A stretch of 64,000 bases of DNA, taken from contig CAKTOK010000001.1 of assembly GCA_934589835.1 (NCBI GenBank), positions 62,001-126,000 on the forward strand, read 5' to 3'. The notes beneath the pieces are model-generated. The model was not told where the DNA came from. It worked only from the letters and a program-made list of their open reading frames with translations, and did not search any database. The translations under genes were made by a program, and so were the position numbers. Source of the DNA: an uncultured Oscillospiraceae bacterium. GTDB lineage: Bacteria > Bacillota > Clostridia > Oscillospirales > Oscillospiraceae. Shown here piece after piece: positions 33,874-41,194 of this stretch; within the stretch, counting starts at the first letter, position 1; every line of letters starts with the position of its first letter.

Positions 33874-34610
33874 TGTGCGCCCTCCTTTCTCTCCAGCACG
33901 GGACAGCTGCCCAGCGTATCCGCCAGAATGAGGGGAAAGACCTCCTCAGTGCTGCCGCGGTGGGCGATCTGCCCGTTTGCGATGACCACGATCTCATCGG
34001 CCAGCCGGATGATCCGCTCCTGATGGGAGATGATGATCATGGTGGACTGTCCCTCCCGATGGATCTGCTCAAACGTCTCGGTGAGCCGCGCGAAGCTCCA
34101 CAGGTCGATACCGGCCTCCGGCTCGTCGAAGATCATCAGGTCGCCGCGCCGCGCCAGAATGGTGGCGATCTCGATGCGCTTGACCTCGCCGCCGGACAGC
34201 GACACATCCACCTCGCGGTCCAGATAGTCGTTGGCGCACAGACCCACCTTGGTCAGATAGGCGCAGCACTTGTCCTTGCTGAGCTGCTCCTTCCCCGCCG
34301 CCAGCAGCAGCAGATCGTGGACGGTGATGCCCTTAAAGCGCGGGGGCTGCTGAAAGCCGTAGCTGATGCCGCGGCGTGCCCGCTGGGTGATGGACAGCTC
34401 CGTCACGTCCTCGCCGTTGTAGAGCACGCGGCCGGACGTGGGCTGCACCAGCCCCATGATGACCTTGGCCAGCGTGGTCTTGCCGCCGCCGTTGGGGCCG
34501 GTGAAGACCACCAGCCTGTGGTCGGGGATGGTAATGGAGACATTTTTGAGGATGTCCTGCTCCCCATCGGGAGTGGACACGCGGTAACAGATGTTTTGCA
34601 GTTCCAGCAT
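33870..34610 (-). CDS. sufC: Fe-S cluster assembly ATPase SufC
   Basis: A 246-residue ABC ATPase that works with the SufB-like scaffold. Walker A is GPNGGGKTT, the signature is SLSGGEVKRIEIA, Walker B LMIFDEPEAGID, with the SufC-typical Q-loop SYGFQQPPRFKGI. The ATG at 34610 follows GGAG; a longer upstream frame is not supported. First gene of sufCB; a TATACT-type -10 lies at 34653-34648 on the minus strand. Confidence 0.95.
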   Translation of the reverse strand: MLELQNICYRVSTPDGEQDILKNVSITIPDHRLVVFTGPNGGGKTTLAKVIMGLVQPTSGRVLYNGEDVTELSITQRARRGISYGFQQPPRFKGITVHDLLLLAAGKEQLSKDKCCAYLTKVGLCANDYLDREVDVSLSGGEVKRIEIATILARRGDLMIFDEPEAGIDLWSFARLTETFEQIHREGQSTMIIISHQERIIRLADEIVVIANGQIAHRGSTEEVFPLILADTLGSCPVLERKEGAQ

Positions 34611-34846
34611 GGATGTTTCTCCTCTCTCTGAGGTGATATCTGAGCATAGTATACCAGATGCGGCGAAGGGAATATGTGGCATATGCAACAACCGCACAAA
34701 AAGCGGATGTCCTTTACAACTGTGTCAGTGTACCAGATTTCGCGGGAAAAAGCAATCCTTTCCTGCACGCTTTGCCGCAAACGGGCCGCACAGGCGCAGG
34801 ACGGGCCGCCTCTGCATAGTATGCCGTGAGAAGGAGGCGTTCAAAC
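34611..34846. other. Divergent intergenic region, sufC / ferritin-like gene
   Basis: Holds the likely sufC -10 (TATACT at 34653-34648, minus strand). No clear -35 and no gene were found. Confidence 0.4.
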
Positions 34847-35398
34847 ATGGAGCAGGAAAGGAGTCCGGTCTTTGACCGGCAACTGTCACAGGAGGTCTGG
34901 CAGCGGGTGGCGCAGTCCCTGCCGCCGCTGGAGCCGGAGCCGCCGCAGGAGGCGTGCTGCATGGCCGTTCCCGCCGAGGACGGCCTGACGCGGCTGCGGC
35001 GTTTTATCGACGAGGAGGTGTCTATGGCATGGGCTTACCGGCGCCGCGCCCGCTGCGCCCCGCCGCCGGCACGGCGGACGCTGCTTCGCATGGCGGAGGA
35101 TGAGCTGGCCCACGCCCGTACGCTGCTGTCGGCCCACTATCTCATGACCGGCAAGTACTACCAGCCGCCCACGGCGGCGGGAGAGGAGCCGCCGCTGCCG
35201 TGGTGCCAGCTGCTGCGGGAGCTGTACCATCAGGAGGCCTGCGGCGGCTGGGAGTACGCGCAGGCGGCGGAGGACACGGCGGACGTGTGCTTACAGGACA
35301 TTTTCCGGCAGCTGAGCCAGGCGGAGTATGGCCACGCGGCGGCGGTGCTGCATCTCTTGGAAAACAGCTTGACAACGGGGAATAACCTGCTAAAATAG
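34847..35398 (+). CDS. Ferritin-like domain protein
   Basis: A 183-residue four-helix protein. Glu/His pairs at regular spacing suggest a di-iron site: FIDEEVSMAWAYRRRAR, AEDELAHARTLL, YHQEACGGWEYAQAAEDT and LSQAEYGHAAAVLHLLE. The N-terminal 50 residues are Pro/Glu-rich. AAGGAGG precedes the ATG at 34847. Such proteins occur in spore coats and in oxidative stress defence; which applies here is not clear. The promoter of the next gene lies inside its 3' end. Confidence 0.75.
   Translation: MEQERSPVFDRQLSQEVWQRVAQSLPPLEPEPPQEACCMAVPAEDGLTRLRRFIDEEVSMAWAYRRRARCAPPPARRTLLRMAEDELAHARTLLSAHYLMTGKYYQPPTAAGEEPPLPWCQLLRELYHQEACGGWEYAQAAEDTADVCLQDIFRQLSQAEYGHAAAVLHLLENSLTTGNNLLK
35369..35396 (+). promoter_or_regulatory. 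Promoter of the HD-domain gene
   Basis: TTGACA (35369-35374), 16-bp spacer, TAAAAT (35391-35396), inside the last codons of the ferritin-like gene. Confidence 0.7.
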
Positions 35399-35433
35399 GG
35401 GGCAATTCAAGCACACAAAGGAGGTCTGTGAAG

Positions 35434-36021
35434 ATGAAGGAGTGCATCTCCCGCGACGCGGCGCTGGCCGCTCTGAAGACATATAACAAGGAGCCGTTCC
35501 ATATCCTGCACGCCTTGACGGTGGAGGGCGTCATGCGCTGGTACGCCAACGAGCTGGGCTACGGCGAGGACGCGGATTTCTGGGCCACGGTGGGCCTGCT
35601 CCACGACATCGACTTTGAGCTGTGGCCGGAGCAGCACTGTCTCAAGGCGCCGGAGCTGCTGCAAAAGGCGGGCTGCTCCGATGAGTTCATCCACGCCGTC
35701 TGCTCCCACGGCTACGGCCTTGTCTGCGACGTGGAGCCTACCCATGAGATGGAGAAGGTGCTCTTCGCCGCCGACGAGCTGACGGGCCTGATCGGCGCCG
35801 CCGCCCGTATGCGCCCCAGCAAGAGCGTCATGGACATGGAGGTCAGCAGCCTGAAGAAGAAGTACAAGGACAAGAAATTCGCAGCGGGCTGCTCCCGCGA
35901 CGTCATCAGCACCGGCGCGGAGCGTCTGGGCTGGACCGTGGAGGAGCTGATGGAGAAGACCATTCTGGCCATGCGAAGCTGCGAGGAGCGCGTCAATCAG
36001 GAGATGGAGACGCTGGCCTGA
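35434..36021 (+). CDS. HD-domain hydrolase
   Basis: A 195-residue predicted phosphohydrolase. The HD signature is GLLHDIDFELWPEQH near residue 53, with a preceding HILHAL and a later CSHGYG. The family is close to conserved HDIG-type proteins found in Clostridia; the substrate is unknown. AAAGGAGG lies 9 bases before the ATG at 35434, so this start is preferred to a GTG 6 bases earlier. Single gene with own promoter and terminator. Confidence 0.82.
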   Translation: MKECISRDAALAALKTYNKEPFHILHALTVEGVMRWYANELGYGEDADFWATVGLLHDIDFELWPEQHCLKAPELLQKAGCSDEFIHAVCSHGYGLVCDVEPTHEMEKVLFAADELTGLIGAAARMRPSKSVMDMEVSSLKKKYKDKKFAAGCSRDVISTGAERLGWTVEELMEKTILAMRSCEERVNQEMETLA

Positions 36022-36035
36022 ACCGTATCAAAACA

Positions 36036-36078
36036 GGGAGCCGCGGGCTTTTGCCTGCGGCTCCCTCTCTTTTTCCTC
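36036..36078. terminator. Terminator between HD gene and cob cluster
   Basis: GGGAGCCGCGGGC / GCCTGCGGCTCCC with a TTTT loop and long T-rich tail. Confidence 0.82.
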
Positions 36079-36081
36079 TTT

Positions 36082-36642
36082 TTACGGCACGGGCCGGTAG
36101 GACACGGGCTTTCCGCCCGCAAACTCCACCTGATAGCCGGTGCCCGGCGATACCGGATAATCGTACCGGATGCCGCCGAACCAGTGCATCATCAGCCCTG
36201 CCGTGACGCCGCCGTGGATGACGCACACTGCGTCCTCTCCTGCGTCCAGCACCGGCTGGATGGCCGCCAGATTCCGCGCCAGCACCTGCGGCGCGCTTTC
36301 CCCGTGGGGGCACACGTTATGCTCCGCGTCCTGTATCCACGCCTGATACGCGGGGTCGTCCTTCAGCTCCTCATAGCTCTTCATCTCGAAATCGCCGAAG
36401 TCCATCTCCCGCAGGCCCGCCAGCTGCGTGTGAGGCACGTCGCCGTACAGGGCGCGGATGGTCTGCTCCGTCCGCAGCAGCCCGCTGGTGTAGTACCGCG
36501 CCGCCGTGGGGTAAACGCCGGCTTTGGCACGGGCCTCCAGCGCCGCCAGCGAGTCCGGCAGCACGGGGATATCCGCCGCGCCGTAATACAGGTCCCTCCG
36601 GCTGCCCTCCGTGTCGCCGTGCCGCAATAATGTCAGCTTCAT
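36082..36642 (-). CDS. cobC: Histidine phosphatase, alpha-ribazole phosphatase-like
   Basis: A 186-residue phosphoglycerate mutase-fold phosphatase. The RHG motif is LLRHGDTEGSRRD, and the second His is in CVIHGGVTAGLMM. In a cobalamin cluster such an enzyme removes phosphate from alpha-ribazole phosphate or adenosylcobalamin phosphate. It is the last gene of the cluster and overlaps the small CobU-like gene by 4 bp. Confidence 0.85.
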   Translation of the reverse strand: MKLTLLRHGDTEGSRRDLYYGAADIPVLPDSLAALEARAKAGVYPTAARYYTSGLLRTEQTIRALYGDVPHTQLAGLREMDFGDFEMKSYEELKDDPAYQAWIQDAEHNVCPHGESAPQVLARNLAAIQPVLDAGEDAVCVIHGGVTAGLMMHWFGGIRYDYPVSPGTGYQVEFAGGKPVSYRPVP

Positions 36643-36989
36643 TTCAATTCCTCCGTCAGTCCGCAGAATACGCGGGTCACGCGGCTCGCCCGAGCCGCCA
36701 GTCCCTGCATCAGGATGCCATGGCGCTCCCGCCACGCCCGCTCCTGCCCGTCCATGGGCACGATGCCGCTGCTGACCTCGCGGCAGATCACCACCGCGTC
36801 CTGAAAAAGCGGCAGATAGGGGGCCATGTCCGCCTCGCGGCGGCTCAGCGCCTCCAGATGGCAGTAGCATTTCTTCCCCGCCTCCGGCGGCGATACCGCC
36901 AGATCGCACACATCCTCCATGGTCAGCCCGTAGTGCCGGAGCGCCCACGTCAGCTTCCCCTGAAACGCGCCGCCGATCACCAGCTTCAT
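36639..36989 (-). CDS. Short CobU-like protein with altered Walker A
   Basis: A 116-residue protein that resembles a shortened CobU (adenosylcobinamide kinase/guanylyltransferase, normally ~180). The N-terminus KLVIGGAFQGKLTWA aligns with the CobU P-loop GGxxSGKS but has Leu in place of the Ser/Thr after the Lys. VVICREVSSGIVPMDGQERAWRERHG aligns with the CobU SNEVGxGIVP...FRD region. A second, canonical CobU is encoded in the same operon, so this one may have another or a helper function. Confidence 0.75.
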   Translation of the reverse strand: MKLVIGGAFQGKLTWALRHYGLTMEDVCDLAVSPPEAGKKCYCHLEALSRREADMAPYLPLFQDAVVICREVSSGIVPMDGQERAWRERHGILMQGLAARASRVTRVFCGLTEELK

Positions 36990-37005
36990 ATCCGTTCCCT
37001 CCCGA

Positions 37006-37728
37006 TCATATCAAAAGTGCCAGCACGCCGCACAGCTCGCCGATCACCAGCGCGAAGCCGGAGACGTCGCCGGACATCCCGTCAAACTGGCGGAACCCGT
37101 GGCATACGGCCAAGCCGTAGCCTGCCGCCGCGCACAGCGGCCCCCAGCTGCCCCACAGCGCCAGCGGTACGATGACCGCGGCGGCCAGCAGCGCCGCCGA
37201 TACCGCCGCCGGCGCGCCGCCCCGTGCCATGGCGCTGTACTGGCTGGTGCCCATGGGCCGCAGCGTCAGCACCGCCACCGCCGCCGCCGCACGGCTGGCC
37301 ACGGGGAGCAGCGCCAGCGGCCACAGCGGCACATCCGCCATGGACAGAAACGCGCTCCACTGGCCCAGCGCCAGCAGCACCATGCAGATCACCGCAAAGG
37401 CGCCGCAGTGGGAATCCTTCAGGATGCGCCGCCGCGTCTCCAGCTCGCGGCGGGACAGGATGCCGTCGCACACGTCCATAAACCCGTCCAGATGGAGGAA
37501 GCCCGTCGCCAGCCACGGCGCCGCCGCGCACAGGGCCGCCGCCAGCGGGCGGGGCAGAAGGCCGCCCAGCCACCCGCACAGCGCCCACACCGCGCCTACG
37601 ATGACGCCCACCAGCGGCAGGCACGCCACCATTTTCCGCCGCGCCGCCTCGTTCCAGCGTCGGGCGGGGCAGGGGATGGCCAGAAACATTCCCCACGCCA
37701 TGCAGAACCCGTCCAGCCACTCACGCAT
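37006..37728 (-). CDS. cobS: Adenosylcobinamide-GDP ribazoletransferase
   Basis: Joins GDP-cobinamide with alpha-ribazole in the last step of cobalamin assembly, in the membrane. The 240-residue protein has several hydrophobic helices and the conserved metal motif DGFMDVCDGILS followed by RRRILKDSHCGAFAV. The start codon at 37728 overlaps the end of cobU by 8 bp. Confidence 0.95.
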   Translation of the reverse strand: MREWLDGFCMAWGMFLAIPCPARRWNEAARRKMVACLPLVGVIVGAVWALCGWLGGLLPRPLAAALCAAAPWLATGFLHLDGFMDVCDGILSRRELETRRRILKDSHCGAFAVICMVLLALGQWSAFLSMADVPLWPLALLPVASRAAAAVAVLTLRPMGTSQYSAMARGGAPAAVSAALLAAAVIVPLALWGSWGPLCAAAGYGLAVCHGFRQFDGMSGDVSGFALVIGELCGVLALLI

Positions 37729-38263
37729 GGGGCAGCGCCCCCTTCCACACATGGGGGATGCCCATGATCGTCTCGCACACCGTGTCGAATTCCGCCGCCA
37801 GACGGCGGCAGACGCCGGCCAGCCCCCTGACATACGCCGCCGTCCAGGGGTCGTAGTCCTCGCCGCCGTCAAAAATGCCGTCGCACACGCATACGAAGTG
37901 GGCAGGATACCGGCTGATGGCCGCGATCTGCGCCGCCGTCCGTTCCGGCGCGCCGCCGTCCATCTGCCCATGCTCATCGAACATCTGCGCCGCCAGACAC
38001 GCCGTCACGCTGTCGAACAGCACCGTGCCCGCAGGGTCCACCTGCGCCAGCTCTGCCGTCAGGTCCCGCGCCCGCTCGATGGTGGCAAAGCCCCATCCCT
38101 CGCGGTCGGCAACGTGCCGCCGGATGCGGGCCAGATCCTCGTCGTCGTGGGGCTCCATGGTGGCCCAGTAGTACATAGGCCCGCCCTGTGCCAGCGCCCG
38201 TGCCGCCCGCTGGGCCGTGGTGCTCTTGCCGCTTTTGCCGCCGCCCATCAGTAAGATCCTCAT
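37721..38263 (-). CDS. cobU: Adenosylcobinamide kinase/guanylyltransferase
   Basis: A 180-residue enzyme that phosphorylates adenosylcobinamide and adds GMP. The P-loop MGGGKSGKSTTAQ is intact, followed by YYWATMEPHDDEDLARIRRHVADR with the guanylylated-His region of the family. The start at 38263 overlaps the cobT stop by 4 bp. The middle and C-terminal parts are more diverged than in enteric CobU. Confidence 0.85.
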   Translation of the reverse strand: MRILLMGGGKSGKSTTAQRAARALAQGGPMYYWATMEPHDDEDLARIRRHVADREGWGFATIERARDLTAELAQVDPAGTVLFDSVTACLAAQMFDEHGQMDGGAPERTAAQIAAISRYPAHFVCVCDGIFDGGEDYDPWTAAYVRGLAGVCRRLAAEFDTVCETIMGIPHVWKGALPHA

Positions 38264-39363
38264 GCGCCCTCCACCGTAAAGGCGTCCACCGCCCGTATCT
38301 CGTCCAGATAATCGTCCTGAATGGCCGCCTCGGCGAAGGTGGCCATGCCCCGCATCACGCCGCAGGCGCCCTCCAGCACCCGAAACAGCAGGGGGCACCC
38401 GCTGCCCTCGCCCAGCCGCATCTCCAGACGCAGGCAGGGCTGAAGCCCCAGCTCCTCCGCGGCGATGCGGTAGCCCACCTCGTAGGAGTCGTGGGACAGG
38501 AACAGCACGTCCCGCGCCGCGGGACACAGCCGCACGGCGCACAGCGCCGCCGTGATGGAGATGAAGCCGTCCGCCGCCGCCGGAACCCGCTCATGGGCAC
38601 AGCCCAGAAACGCGCCGGTCATGGCGGCCAGATCCAGCCCGCCCACACCGGCCAGCACGCCGATGACATCGTTCCTGTCGGGCCGGTGCAGCGCCAGCGC
38701 CTGCCGCAGCACCGCCTTCTTCCGCCGGAAGCCCTCATCCGTCAGGCCGCCGCCCCGACCGGTGACGGCCTCGATGTCCGCGCCGGTCAGCGCCGCCAGC
38801 ACCGCCGCCGAGGTGGTGGTGTTGCCGATGCCCATCTCGCCGATGCCCAGCGCCGTCACGCCGCCGCGTCGGGCATCGGCCGCCTGCTCCATGCCGGCGG
38901 CCATGGCCTCCAGCACCTGCTGCCGCGTCATGGCGTCCTCCCGGGCGATATTGCCCGTGCCCCGCCGCACCTTCCGATCCAGAATGCCCACGGCGGGCAC
39001 GTCGCCGTCGATGCCCACGTCCACCACCGCCACGTCGTCGCCGAAGGCCGCCGCCATGGCGGACATACCGGTTTTCCGCCGGGTCATGTTCACCGCCTGC
39101 TGCAAGGTCACGGACGGCGGCGTGCAGGACACGCCCTCCGCCACCACGCCGTTGTCGGCGGCGAACACCGCCACACGGCACCGGTCCATGGCGGGGCACA
39201 CCCGCCCCGTCACGCCGGATAACCGGATGGACAGCTCCTCCAGCCGCCCCAGACTGCCCGGCGGCTTGGCCAGCTCTGCCTGCCGCCGCCGTGCCGCGTC
39301 CATGGCCGCCCCGTCGGCGGGCCGGATGGCCTCAATATATGCCCGCAGTTCCTGCTCTGTCAT
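38260..39363 (-). CDS. cobT: Nicotinate-nucleotide--dimethylbenzimidazole phosphoribosyltransferase
   Basis: Makes alpha-ribazole phosphate from dimethylbenzimidazole and nicotinate mononucleotide. The 367-residue protein has LAKPPGSLGRLEELSIRL, FAADNGVVAEGVS, and GEMGIGNTTTSAAV, all hallmark segments, and the catalytic Glu near the C-terminus (VEGA tail region preceded by GMATFAEA). The ATG at 39363 is 8 bases from GGAGGA; an ATG just upstream is too close. Confidence 0.95.
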   Translation of the reverse strand: MTEQELRAYIEAIRPADGAAMDAARRRQAELAKPPGSLGRLEELSIRLSGVTGRVCPAMDRCRVAVFAADNGVVAEGVSCTPPSVTLQQAVNMTRRKTGMSAMAAAFGDDVAVVDVGIDGDVPAVGILDRKVRRGTGNIAREDAMTRQQVLEAMAAGMEQAADARRGGVTALGIGEMGIGNTTTSAAVLAALTGADIEAVTGRGGGLTDEGFRRKKAVLRQALALHRPDRNDVIGVLAGVGGLDLAAMTGAFLGCAHERVPAAADGFISITAALCAVRLCPAARDVLFLSHDSYEVGYRIAAEELGLQPCLRLEMRLGEGSGCPLLFRVLEGACGVMRGMATFAEAAIQDDYLDEIRAVDAFTVEGA

Positions 39364-39365
39364 GC

Positions 39366-40133
39366 TCATTCCTCCAGATAGCCCCGCTGTGCCAGCCATT
39401 GCAGCGACGGCACGCAGTTCTGATTCTCAATGGTGAATGTGGCCGCCGGACACTGTCTCAGCACCGTGTCCAGCACCTGCTCCATGGGCACGGTGCCCTG
39501 CCCCAGCGGTGCATGGAGGTCCCAGCCCCCCTCGTTGTTGTGGAGATGGACGTGCCGCAGCCACGGGGCCATGGGCGCGATCCACGCCAAGGGCGGCGTT
39601 TTGCTGGCGGAGCTGTTGGCGTGTCCCACGTCCAGACACAGCCCCAGACGGGGATCGTCCACCTGCGCGGCGATGTCCGCCAGCAGCTGCGGCTCCGGCT
39701 CCATCACGTTCTCCACCGCCAGCGTCATGCCCTCCGGCACGTCGGACAGCAGCTCCCGCCAGAACCGCACCGACTGCTCCACGAACCACTCCGGAAAGTA
39801 CACCAGCGGGATGTACCCGCCATGCACCACGATCCGGGTCACGCCCAGCGCCTGCGCCGCCTGTATGGTCTGCCGGAACCGCCGCAGCGCCGCGTCCCGC
39901 ACCAGCGGGTCGATGGCGCAGGGCGACAGCTCCGCAAACGGCGCGTGGAGCCACAGCCGCTCCGCGCCCTGTATCTGCCGGCGCACCAGCGCCATGGCGT
40001 CCGGCTGCTCCAGACGCGGGGCCCAGCAGAACTCCGTGATCTCAAAGCCCAGATCCCACGCCTTTGCCAGTGCCGCCGCGCTGCCGTCGATGCCGGACAG
40101 GTGCAGCCTGCGCCGCAGGTCCCTCCGCTCCAT
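39366..40133 (-). CDS. Xylose isomerase-like TIM barrel protein
   Basis: A 255-residue sugar phosphate isomerase/epimerase-type barrel. Metal-site features are AVENVMEPEP (Glu), GLCLDVGHANSS (Asp and His), HVHLHNNEGG and FTIENQNC (Glu). GGGAGGT precedes the ATG at 40133. It is the first gene of the cob operon, 2 bp before cobT. No known cobalamin step uses this fold, so its role in the cluster is unknown; endonuclease IV-like or isomerase activity cannot be separated by eye. Confidence 0.82.
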   Translation of the reverse strand: MERRDLRRRLHLSGIDGSAAALAKAWDLGFEITEFCWAPRLEQPDAMALVRRQIQGAERLWLHAPFAELSPCAIDPLVRDAALRRFRQTIQAAQALGVTRIVVHGGYIPLVYFPEWFVEQSVRFWRELLSDVPEGMTLAVENVMEPEPQLLADIAAQVDDPRLGLCLDVGHANSSASKTPPLAWIAPMAPWLRHVHLHNNEGGWDLHAPLGQGTVPMEQVLDTVLRQCPAATFTIENQNCVPSLQWLAQRGYLEE

Positions 40134-40224
40134 GCGCCGTACCTCCCTTGCGAATGTCTCAACGAGGATTATAGCACATCCCGCCGCAAATACAAACCCC
40201 CAAAACATCCCGCCGCCGCGGGGA

Positions 40225-40253
40225 TTGACGCACGCCGTCGGAAACGGTATAAT
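40225..40253 (+). promoter_or_regulatory. Promoter of the ECF transporter operon
   Basis: TTGACG (40225-40230), 17-bp spacer, TATAAT (40248-40253). The 158-bp gap between the divergent operons is too short for a full cobalamin riboswitch, and none is seen. Confidence 0.8.
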
Positions 40254-40291
40254 CTCAGCGATACGCAAAACAGGGAAGGGAGGTGCCGCCC

Positions 40292-41194
40292 GTGCGTGAT
40301 CCGTTTACCGACTGTCATCCCGCCGTGAATTTTCTCTATTTTGCGCTGGTGCTGGCCTTCTCCATGTGCCTGACGCATCCGGCCGCCCTGCTGATTTCCC
40401 TCGCCGGCGCCTGCTGCTACCTGACACGCCTGCTGGGGGCGAGCGAGCTGGGCCGCAGCGCCCGCTGGCTGGTGCCCATGGCGCTGCTGGCGGCGCTGGT
40501 GAACCCCGCCTTCGTCCATCAGGGCGTCACCATCCTGACCTACCTGCCCTCCGGCAACCCCCTGACGCTGGAGAGCATTCTCTTCGGCCTTGCCTCGGCG
40601 CTGCTGCTGGCGGCGGTGGTGCTGTGGTTCCGCTGCTTCGGCGAGGTCATGACCTCCGACAAATTCATCTACCTCTTTGGCCGGATCATCCCCGCCCTCT
40701 CGCTGGTGCTCAGCATGACGCTGCGCTTCGTGCCCCGCTTCCGCCGCCAGTTCCGCACGGTGGCGCAGGCCCAGCGCTTCATGGGCCGCGACACGGAAAG
40801 CGGCGGCCTGCTCCGGCGGGGCCGCAACGCCATGAAGGTCTTTTCCATTCTGGTCACCTGGAGCTTGGAGAGCGCCATCGACACGGCGGACAGTATGCGT
40901 AGCCGCGGCTATGGCCAGCCCGGGCGCACCGCCTTCGCCCTCTACCGTCTGGACGATCGGGACCGAAGCCTTCTCCTGTGGCTGGGCTTCTGCGGACTGT
41001 ACCTGCTGTCCGGCGTTCTCTCGGGCGGCCTCTATTTCCAGTATTACCCCCTGCTGCTGGGCGCACCGGCCCAGCCGCTGACCGTCAGCTTTTTCGCCGT
41101 CTACCTGCTGCTGTGCCTGACGCCTGCGGGCCTGTCGCTGGCCCAGCGCCGCCGCTTCTGCCGCCTGATGAAGGGAGGGACTCCAAATGAATGA
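40292..41194 (+). CDS. ecfT: ECF transporter transmembrane component EcfT
   Basis: A 300-residue membrane protein that couples ATPases to the S component. It has about six hydrophobic helices and the coupling segments with Ala-Arg-Gly-type motifs near SMRSRGYGQPGR, and RFVPRFRRQFRTVAQAQRFMG. The start is GTG at 40292, 8 bases from GGGAGG. It overlaps the next gene by 8 bp. The position next to cobalamin genes suggests cobalt, corrinoid or a related substrate. Confidence 0.9.
   Translation: MRDPFTDCHPAVNFLYFALVLAFSMCLTHPAALLISLAGACCYLTRLLGASELGRSARWLVPMALLAALVNPAFVHQGVTILTYLPSGNPLTLESILFGLASALLLAAVVLWFRCFGEVMTSDKFIYLFGRIIPALSLVLSMTLRFVPRFRRQFRTVAQAQRFMGRDTESGGLLRRGRNAMKVFSILVTWSLESAIDTADSMRSRGYGQPGRTAFALYRLDDRDRSLLLWLGFCGLYLLSGVLSGGLYFQYYPLLLGAPAQPLTVSFFAVYLLLCLTPAGLSLAQRRRFCRLMKGGTPNE

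Noticed and set aside
40134-40291. Cobalamin riboswitch between the cob operon and the ECF operon
   Set aside because: The gap is only 158 bp and the conserved B12-box was not found.
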